Positions 1 to 4,415 of a stretch of DNA of 5,858 nucleotides are shown here, piece after piece. The translations under genes and the position numbers were made by a program. The stretch lies in contig JAJFGK010000119.1 of assembly GCA_021776195.1 (NCBI GenBank), forward strand, positions 1 through 5,858. Reading direction: 5' to 3'. Positions within the stretch are counted from its first letter, which is position 1, and every line of letters starts with the position of its first letter. The notes beneath the pieces are model-generated. The model was not told where the DNA came from. It ran no database searches and was given only the letters and a program-made list of their open reading frames with translations. The stretch comes from Kiloniellaceae bacterium. GTDB taxonomy: Bacteria > Pseudomonadota > Alphaproteobacteria > Kiloniellales > Kiloniellaceae.

Positions 1-43
1 CGCGCCTTGCCAGCAGCCAAAATCTTCGCGGTGAAACCGTCAT
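1..43 (-). CDS. Possible start of a minus-strand gene leaving the window (partial, unidentified)
   Basis: An ATG on the minus strand at 43-41 begins an open frame of 14 codons to the window edge (MTVSPRRFWLLARR). The basic residues followed by hydrophobic ones would suit the start of a membrane or exported protein, but this is too little to identify it. A weak purine stretch (CAGAGA) lies just upstream. The A/T-richer DNA upstream of it, after the YgfZ stop, would suit a promoter region. The competing reading is the tail of a plus-strand gene ending at 45. The call is tentative. Confidence 0.2.
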   Translation of the reverse strand, partial: MTVSPRRFWLLARR

Positions 44-185
44 AATCTCTGTGTGGAGCCACTAGAGCCTTACAAACCGGACCAGATACCCGCAAGTTTT
101 CTAGACCGCCTTGGCGGGTTAGCGCAAAGAACGCCATTGCCAATCGCGCCGGCCGGTTAGAGCACCGCGAGGCAGAGCTCCGGTC
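1..185. other. Non-coding or gene-edge stretch at left end
   Basis: This stretch lies downstream of the YgfZ stop codon and holds no complete gene. It is somewhat richer in A/T than the flanking coding DNA. Two gene-edge readings are possible. On the minus strand an ATG at 43-41 opens a frame that reads MTVSPRRFWLLARR and leaves the window. On the plus strand a frame reading RALPAAKIFAVKPS ends at a TAA at 43-45. Neither is long enough to recognise. Small inverted repeats are present (ACCCGC at 88-93 with GCGGGT at 114-119, and CCGC/GCGG around 107-117), but no clear T-run follows, so a terminator is not supported. Confidence 0.5.
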
Positions 186-1085
186 TCATTGCGGCCGTTC
201 GATTCTCTCGTCAAGCCACGGCGGCAGCGCGGGGCTGAGGGTCGCACCTTCGCCGGTCGTCAAGGCCTGTCCCAGGGCCGTCAAGCGCAAAAGAACCAGG
301 GCTTTGCCCCGCGCGGCGCTGCAAACCCGTCCGACCTCTTTGCCCTCCTGCAGGACCGGACTCCCGAACTCGGGCATCTCTCCCTCGACCGTCACCGGCA
401 AAAGGCGCTTCTTCAACAGGCTGCGGTATTTCGTTCTGGCGGTAACCTCCTGGCCGATGAAACAGCCCTTGGCGAAATCGACACCGCCGAGTTCCTCGAA
501 CCCGTTTTCCAGAAGGATCGTGCCTTCCACCGCCATGTCGCGGCTGCCGTCGGGAATTGCCAGCGCAATGCGCTGCTCGTCGTAGGCCTCCAGATCGCCC
601 TCCGCGAAGCCGGCCGCGGCCAAGGCGTCCAGTCGATCGCGTGGCAAGATTGCACGCGCGCCCAGCTCCGGACGGCGCGGATCGACAAAGGCGATGCCGC
701 CGGCAAAGGGCCCGGCCCTTCCGGCTTCGGGCGCGAGCCCCAGACGGGCCGCCGCGCCGGCCCCGTTCGCCGCCACAACAGCGAAGGTTTCGCTGCGGTC
801 TTCCAGCGTCACCTTTGCCCGCAGGCGATAGAGCTTGAGCCGCCGCAACAGATCGGAAAGGCGGTCCGCCTCACCGTCGATCAGGAACCCGCCGTCGATC
901 TCGGCGATGAAGAATTCATGCAGAAATTTGCCCTGGGGCGTGAGCAGCGCCGACCAGATCGCCCGCTCGGCGCTGACCTTTTCCACGTCGTTGGTGGTCA
1001 CGCCCTGCAGGAAGGACCGAAAATCTTCGCCGCTCGCAAAGAGCACGCCGCGATGGCGCAAAATGAAAGCCTTGTCCTCCGCCAT
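186..1085 (-). CDS. ygfZ: YgfZ/GcvT-type folate-binding protein, Fe-S cluster enzyme maintenance
   Basis: This 299-residue protein belongs to the YgfZ family (COG0354), relatives of the glycine-cleavage T protein. Family members bind tetrahydrofolate and help build or repair Fe-S clusters in enzymes such as MiaB; they act in the cytoplasm. The signature K-G-C-[FY]-x-G-Q-E is intact at residues 206-213 with the functional cysteine at 208. It is preceded by the usual ENGFEELGGVDFA context and followed by TARTKYR. The N-terminal RGVLFASGEDFRSFLQG and TNDVEKV (12-37) match the T-protein fold. I chose ATG 1085 because family members begin just before this strand. The frame is open further upstream to 1175, but those residues (MGHCQGPPC...) look non-homologous and would cover the divergent promoter. 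A GAAGGAAGG purine stretch lies upstream of the ATG, slightly far (about 13 nt). The gene is divergent from the GT9 gene. Confidence 0.93.
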   Translation of the reverse strand: MAEDKAFILRHRGVLFASGEDFRSFLQGVTTNDVEKVSAERAIWSALLTPQGKFLHEFFIAEIDGGFLIDGEADRLSDLLRRLKLYRLRAKVTLEDRSETFAVVAANGAGAAARLGLAPEAGRAGPFAGGIAFVDPRRPELGARAILPRDRLDALAAAGFAEGDLEAYDEQRIALAIPDGSRDMAVEGTILLENGFEELGGVDFAKGCFIGQEVTARTKYRSLLKKRLLPVTVEGEMPEFGSPVLQEGKEVGRVCSAARGKALVLLRLTALGQALTTGEGATLSPALPPWLDERIERPQ

Positions 1086-1160
1086 GATCGTCGCTCGACC
1101 TTCCTTCAGGTGCATCGACCCTAGACTTGGCACCGCGAGGCCGGCTGTGCAAGGCGGCCC

Positions 1161-1189
1161 TTGGCAGTGTCCCAACTGCTACCTATAAG
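1161..1189 (+). promoter_or_regulatory. Sigma-70-type promoter of the GT9 gene
   Basis: TTGGCA (1161-1166; 5/6 to TTGACA) is followed after exactly 17 bp by TATAAG (1184-1189; 5/6 to TATAAT). Start of transcription is expected about 7 nt past the -10 box, near 1195-1198, only a few bases before the ATG at 1201. No Shine-Dalgarno sequence is visible in 1190-1200 (CCTGTCGCACC). This is the best promoter match in the window. Confidence 0.7.
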
Positions 1190-1200
1190 CCTGTCGCACC

Positions 1201-2148
1201 ATGAGACTGCTTTTCATCACCGCGACCAGAGTCGGCGACGCCGTCTTGAGCACCGGTCTGCTCGGACACCTGCTGGAGCGCCACCCGCAGGCCCGGGTCA
1301 CGGTGGCGGCGGGCCGCCCGGCAGCGCCACTCTTCGAAGCCGTGCCAGGCCTCGAGCGGCTCTTGGTCCTGGACAAAAAGCGCTTTGCCGGCCATTGGCT
1401 CAAGCTCTGGACCCAGGTTGCCGGACGGCCCTGGGATCTGGTGGTGGACTTGCGCGCCTCGGCCCTGCCGTATTTCTTGCTGACCGGGCAGCGGATTGTC
1501 GCCCGGCAGTCCCGGCCCGAGCGCAACCGGGTCGCCGAACTGGGCGATCTGCTGAAGCTTGCCGAGCCGCCGTCGCCGCGGGTCTGGTTGCGCGAAGACG
1601 ACAGGCGGGCCGCGGCGGTCCTGCTGCCCCAAGGCGCCCCGATTTTGGCGCTGGCGCCAGCCGCCAACTGGCGCGGCAAGCAGTGGCCGGCGGATCGATT
1701 CGCCGCCCTGGCGCGCAACCTGACCGGACCCGAGGGGCCGCTTTGCGATGCCCGGATCATGGTTCTGGCCGCCGCCCAGGAGCGCCCGCAGATCACGCCC
1801 CTGCTCGAAGCCATTCCCGAGGCACGCCGCATCGACCTGGTCGGCCGCACCGACCTCTTGACGGCGGCCGCCTGCCTGGCCGAAGCCCGGGTCTTTGTCG
1901 GCAACGATTCCGGCCTGATGCATCTTGCGGCCGCCGTTGGCTGCCCCACCCTGGGCCTGTTCGGTCCAAGCCGGGACAGCCGCTACGCGCCATGGGGCGA
2001 TCACTGCGCCGTCGTGCGAACGCCTGAAACCTTCGAAGCCCTGATGAACCGGGCCGGGCCGGACCTCAATCAGGCCGGTTGCCTGATGGAGGGGCTGACC
2101 GTGTCCCGTGTGCGCCAGGCCGCCGAGATCCTGTTGCGGCAAACTTGA
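1201..2148 (+). CDS. Family 9 glycosyltransferase (ADP-heptose:LPS heptosyltransferase-like)
   Basis: This 315-residue protein has the two-Rossmann GT-B layout of glycosyltransferase family 9 (WaaC/WaaF/WaaQ group). These enzymes usually move heptose from an ADP-sugar onto the LPS inner core at the cytoplasmic face of the inner membrane. Visible marks are the N-terminal strand with R10-V-G-D13 (the aspartate is the family's catalytic base), the mid-protein APAANWRGKQWP (152-163, including the conserved lysine) and the C-terminal nucleotide-sugar motif GNDSGLMHLAAAVG (234-247), followed by GLFGPS (252-257). Length is slightly short compared with about 320-350 for WaaC/WaaF. The exact acceptor cannot be told from sequence. 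The ATG at 1201 starts directly on the first beta strand (MRLLFITATRVGD), so no upstream start is needed. It has no visible ribosome binding site and a strong promoter immediately upstream. No other glycan genes lie in the window. Confidence 0.9.
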   Translation: MRLLFITATRVGDAVLSTGLLGHLLERHPQARVTVAAGRPAAPLFEAVPGLERLLVLDKKRFAGHWLKLWTQVAGRPWDLVVDLRASALPYFLLTGQRIVARQSRPERNRVAELGDLLKLAEPPSPRVWLREDDRRAAAVLLPQGAPILALAPAANWRGKQWPADRFAALARNLTGPEGPLCDARIMVLAAAQERPQITPLLEAIPEARRIDLVGRTDLLTAAACLAEARVFVGNDSGLMHLAAAVGCPTLGLFGPSRDSRYAPWGDHCAVVRTPETFEALMNRAGPDLNQAGCLMEGLTVSRVRQAAEILLRQT

Positions 2149-2234
2149 CCCTGTAGACGGCGGAGGCTCGTCTCTTGACCAGCGCGCCGGCGAAGTAGAC
2201 AGTTTCATGACGATTTCTCAATCAGGAGGGCGCC
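2149..2234 (+). promoter_or_regulatory. Intergenic region with repeated TTGACC/GTAGAC words and strong ribosome binding site
   Basis: This gap separates the GT9 gene from the racemase gene. AGGAGG at 2224-2229, 5 nt before the ATG at 2235, is a near-perfect Shine-Dalgarno sequence and fixes that start. TTGACC (5/6 to the -35 box) occurs at 2145-2150 and 2175-2180, each followed by GTAGAC (2153-2158 and 2195-2200). The second pair could be a weak promoter (TTGACC, 15 bp, TAGACA at 2196-2201). An AGACG/CGTCT inverted repeat (2155-2159, 2169-2173) has no T-run, so termination after the GT9 gene is not supported. Confidence 0.4.
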
Positions 2235-3017
2235 ATGCCGCTCGATAACGACCGTCCCGCGATGGAAACCCGCAAGCTCGAACTGGCTGTTCCCCTGGAC
2301 AAGGGTGCCGCCGCATACCGCATCGGCCTGATAGCCCTGGGATCGGACGAGGCGACCGAACGGGATTTCCATCGGATGCTGCCAGGCGACGATTCGGTGA
2401 TGTTCTATACCTCCCGCGTCAACCACTTCAACCCGGTCACGGTCGAGAACCTGCGCCGCATGGGCCCCTTCATCGCCGAAGCGGCGCGCCAGATCCTGCC
2501 CGGTGCGCCGCTCGATGCCATTGCCTATTCCTGCACCTCCGGCGGTGTCGCCCTGGGGCCGGAGGCCGTAGAGGAACTGGTCGCCCAGGGCCGGCCCGAT
2601 GTGCCCGTCACCATGCCGATCACCGCGGCGCTGGCGGCCTTCGAGGCACTCGACATCAAGAAGATCAGCTTCATGACGCCTTATGTCGACTCGGTGAATC
2701 AGCCGATGCGCCACTTCCTGGAAGACCATGGCATCACGGTTCTAAACATGGCCTCCTTTTGCCTCGACAGCGACGTCGATATGGCCTGCGTGCCGCCGGA
2801 GGCCATTCGCGCCGCGGCATTGGAGTGCTGCCACCCGGAAGCCGATGCCCTGTTCGTTTCCTGCACCGCCCTGCGCGCCGCGGAGACCCTCCCCGGCCTT
2901 GAGGAGTCCCTCGGGAAGCCGGCCCTGAGCGCCATTCAATGTATGTTCTGGCACGCGCTCCGGCTCTCGGGTTATGATGCGCCGCTGGAAGGGCACGGCA
3001 GCCTTCTCAGGGTTTGA
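2235..3017 (+). CDS. Asp/Glu racemase superfamily enzyme, maleate isomerase/EutA type
   Basis: This 260-residue protein belongs to the family that holds maleate cis-trans isomerase, arylmalonate decarboxylase and the ectoine-utilisation protein EutA/DoeX. Two pseudo-symmetric halves each carry an active-site cysteine: C100 in the YSCTSGG loop and C210 in the VSCTALR loop. Both are present, which fits an isomerase or racemase (two-cysteine acid/base chemistry) better than a decarboxylase, since arylmalonate decarboxylase keeps only one. Supporting segments are IGLIALGSDEATERDF (30-45), the NPVTVENLRRMG stretch (66-77) and FMTPYVDSVNQPM (146-158). Length is typical of the family and the protein is cytosolic. 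The ATG is set by AGGAGG 5 nt upstream. No ectoine, maleate or nicotinate degradation genes are present in the window, so the substrate is unknown. The next gene follows after 29 bp and is probably co-transcribed. Confidence 0.85.
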   Translation: MPLDNDRPAMETRKLELAVPLDKGAAAYRIGLIALGSDEATERDFHRMLPGDDSVMFYTSRVNHFNPVTVENLRRMGPFIAEAARQILPGAPLDAIAYSCTSGGVALGPEAVEELVAQGRPDVPVTMPITAALAAFEALDIKKISFMTPYVDSVNQPMRHFLEDHGITVLNMASFCLDSDVDMACVPPEAIRAAALECCHPEADALFVSCTALRAAETLPGLEESLGKPALSAIQCMFWHALRLSGYDAPLEGHGSLLRV

Positions 3018-3046
3018 GCGAACCTGGGTCAGAATAAAGGTCCGAC

Positions 3047-3988
3047 GTGCACCCAAAACCACAGGACTACAGCTACGACCTCGATCGGGCCCTGTCTTCG
3101 GTGGTCCTCGTCCGATCCCATATTCCCGAGGACGCCTTTACGGCCGAAGCGCTGGGCACCGAGCGGGCCGGCTACGGCGTGCTGATCAAAAACGATGGAC
3201 TGGTCCTGACCGTCGGATACCTGGTCGCCGAGGCCGAGACAATCTGGCTGACCCTGACCGACGGACGGGCGGTGCCCGGTCACGTCATCGCCTACGATAC
3301 GGAAACCGGGTTCGGATTGCTCCAGGCCCTCGCACGCCTGGATCTTCCGGTCTTGCCGCTGGGGGATTCCGAGACGCTGGAGGTCGGCGATGCGGTGGTG
3401 GTCGGCGGGGCCGGCGGTCAATCTCAGTCGCTGGCCGCCAGGGTAACCGGACGCCAGGAGTTCGCCGGCTATTGGGAGTACCTGCTGGACAACGCCATCT
3501 TCACCGCGCCGGCGCACCCACAGTGGGGCGGCACCGCGCTGATCGGCCCGGAAGGCACGCTCTTGGGCATCGGCTCGCTGCTGATTCAAAGCCAGAGCGA
3601 AGACGCCGAGGTAGTCGACCAGAACATGATCATGCCGATCGATATCTTGAAGCCCGAGTTGGACGACCTTCTGACCTTGGGCCATCCCAACCGCGCGCCG
3701 CGCCCCTGGCTGGGTCTCTATGCCACCGAGATCGACGACCGGGTTGTCGTGGCCAATCTGGCGAGCCGCGGGCCGGCGGCCAAGACCGCCCTGGAGTCCG
3801 GCGACATCGTGCTGGGCGTCGCCGGTCAGGAAGTCTCGTCGCTGGCAAGCTTCTATCGCCGGGTCTGGGCCCTGGGCGAGGCCGGCACGGCCGTCCCCCT
3901 GCAGCTCCATCGCGACGGCCGGGTCTTGGATGTCACCGTACAGTCCGCCGATCGCCGCCAGTTCCTCAAGGGCCCGGTGGCGCACTAG
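3047..3988 (+). CDS. HtrA/S1C-like trypsin-fold protein with PDZ domain, predicted inactive protease
   Basis: This 313-residue protein has a chymotrypsin-fold N-terminal part (about 15-210) and a PDZ domain (about 220-305, starting PWLGLYATEID and including the SGDIVLGVAGQ strand). The fold is recognisable by comparison with DegP/HtrA: GYGVLIKNDGLVLT, LTDGRAVPGHVIAYD, PLGDSETLEVGDAVVV and GPEGTLLGIGSLL all line up. The triad does not. The His of TNxHV is Tyr58 (TVGYLV), the Asp of TDIAL is Gly88 (TGFGLL), and the GNSGG serine is replaced (PQWGGTAL, Trp160/Gly161). No signal peptide or membrane segment is visible, unlike periplasmic HtrA. It is therefore probably a cytosolic pseudoprotease that binds rather than cuts. 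The start is GTG at 3047, with AAAGG (3036-3040) 6 nt upstream. It follows the racemase gene by 29 bp and ends 5 bp from the convergent neighbour. The role is unknown. Confidence 0.85.
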   Translation: MHPKPQDYSYDLDRALSSVVLVRSHIPEDAFTAEALGTERAGYGVLIKNDGLVLTVGYLVAEAETIWLTLTDGRAVPGHVIAYDTETGFGLLQALARLDLPVLPLGDSETLEVGDAVVVGGAGGQSQSLAARVTGRQEFAGYWEYLLDNAIFTAPAHPQWGGTALIGPEGTLLGIGSLLIQSQSEDAEVVDQNMIMPIDILKPELDDLLTLGHPNRAPRPWLGLYATEIDDRVVVANLASRGPAAKTALESGDIVLGVAGQEVSSLASFYRRVWALGEAGTAVPLQLHRDGRVLDVTVQSADRRQFLKGPVAH

Positions 3989-3993
3989 CTCTC

Positions 3994-4302
3994 TCAGGGC
4001 AACACCAGGACGAAGCGGGTCATTCCGGAAAAGCGCGTGGTCTGTTGCTCCACCAGGACGGCTGTGCCTTCAAGCAGTGGGGCACGGCTCTCGTCGGCGA
4101 GAGTCACTTCGCGGCCGTCATCGAGCCGCAGGGTCAAGCGGCGCGGACCGTCGACCTCGCCGGCTCCGCTCTGGACCGCGACGACCATCGCCGAGCTGCG
4201 CGGACCGGGATCCCAGGGATCGAGAAACCGGGCGGCGACATAGCCGGCAAGGAGGGTCAGGATCAACCCGAGAACCAGGACCTTCGCCGCGCGCCGGCCC
4301 AT
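3994..4302 (-). CDS. Small signal-anchored exported protein, unidentified
   Basis: I do not recognise this 102-residue protein. A short basic N-terminus (MGRRAAK) is followed by one hydrophobic segment (about residues 8-24), a pattern of either an uncleaved anchor or a signal peptide. An AxA-like site (YVAARF) may allow cleavage. The remaining 75 or so residues look beta-rich (VVAVQSG, RLTLRLDDGREVTL, GTAVLVEQQ, RFVLVLP), which would suit a small periplasmic beta-barrel or OB-like domain; this is inference. There is no cysteine, so it is not a lipoprotein. The ATG at 4302 has an excellent ribosome binding site (GGAGGAG at 4315-4309, 6 nt spacing), which strongly supports a real gene. It converges on the pseudoprotease gene and is divergent from phoX, sharing its 113-bp control region. 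Confidence 0.75.
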   Translation of the reverse strand: MGRRAAKVLVLGLILTLLAGYVAARFLDPWDPGPRSSAMVVAVQSGAGEVDGPRRLTLRLDDGREVTLADESRAPLLEGTAVLVEQQTTRFSGMTRFVLVLP

Positions 4303-4320
4303 AAAGTACTCCTCCGGCGC

Positions 4321-4348
4321 ACGACGTCGTTCTCACGATCATCGAACG
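4321..4348. promoter_or_regulatory. Operator-like palindromes in divergent control region
   Basis: ACGACGTCGT (4321-4330) is a perfect 10-bp palindrome. Overlapping its right end, CGTTC (4328-4332) and GAACG (4344-4348) form an inverted repeat with an 11-bp spacer, and a nested CGATcATCG (4336-4344) sits in between. They lie between the candidate minus-strand promoter and the small gene, where a dimeric regulator could act on one or both divergent genes. No specific regulator family can be named. Confidence 0.35.
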
Positions 4349-4363
4349 CCTGTCATGTTTCAA
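4335..4363 (-). promoter_or_regulatory. Candidate promoter of the small signal-anchored protein gene
   Basis: Read on the minus strand, TTGAAA (4363-4358; 5/6 to TTGACA) is followed after 17 bp by GATCGT (4340-4335; 3/6 to TATAAT). The expected transcript start near 4328 leaves about 26 nt before the ATG, including the GGAGGAG site. The -10 match is poor, so this is a candidate only. Confidence 0.3.
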
Positions 4364-4372
4364 TGCTAAAGA
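4350..4372 (+). promoter_or_regulatory. Pho-box-like half-site and possible extended -10 upstream of phoX
   Basis: CTGTCAT at 4350-4356 is an exact match to the 7-bp PhoB half-site. The second copy expected 4 bp later (CAATGCT, 4361-4367) matches only 3 of 7 positions, so the full box is not convincing. TGCTAAAGA (4364-4372) could act as an extended -10 element with start near 4379. PhoB control would fit a phosphatase gene, but with one half-site it remains a hypothesis. Confidence 0.3.
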
Positions 4373-4415
4373 CCCCAAGATGACCGGAGAGTGCAAGGTG
4401 GGAAAGGACGGAAAA

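Noticed and set aside
141..220. tRNA-like words: GGTTAGAGCACC (D-loop-like) at 155-166 and GTTCGATTC (T-loop-like) near 196-204
   Set aside because: No cloverleaf can be drawn: the bases before the D-like loop do not pair with those after it, no 7-bp acceptor stem is found, and the T-like part lies inside the 3' end of the ygfZ gene.
189..1124. Long open frame on the plus strand antisense to ygfZ
   Set aside because: It is the high-GC shadow of ygfZ. The translation is rich in Arg/Gln with no recognisable motif, while the opposite strand has a complete family signature.
162..1141. 12-bp direct repeat GCACCGCGAGGC at 162-173 and 1130-1141 flanking ygfZ
   Set aside because: A 12-mer of this GC content can recur by chance, there are no terminal inverted repeats or mobile genes, and ygfZ is a normal core gene.
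1183..2208. Long minus-strand open frame antisense to the GT9 gene
   Set aside because: It is a shadow frame. The GT9 motifs are in the plus frame and the antisense product shows no family features.
2207..2248. 14-codon open frame (MTISQSGGRHAAR) overlapping the racemase start as a possible leader peptide
   Set aside because: It has no ribosome binding site of its own, it covers the racemase Shine-Dalgarno sequence, and it has no run of regulatory codons.
3989..3993. Bidirectional terminator between the convergent pseudoprotease and small-protein genes
   Set aside because: Only 5 bp separate the stop codons, and no hairpin with a T-run is visible in or just around this gap.
2974..4383. 1410-base plus-strand open frame spanning the pseudoprotease gene and the small minus-strand gene
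   Set aside because: The translation is Arg/Gly/Pro-rich low-complexity sequence typical of a wrong frame in GC-rich DNA. It conflicts with two genes that have good ribosome binding sites, and it lacks domains.
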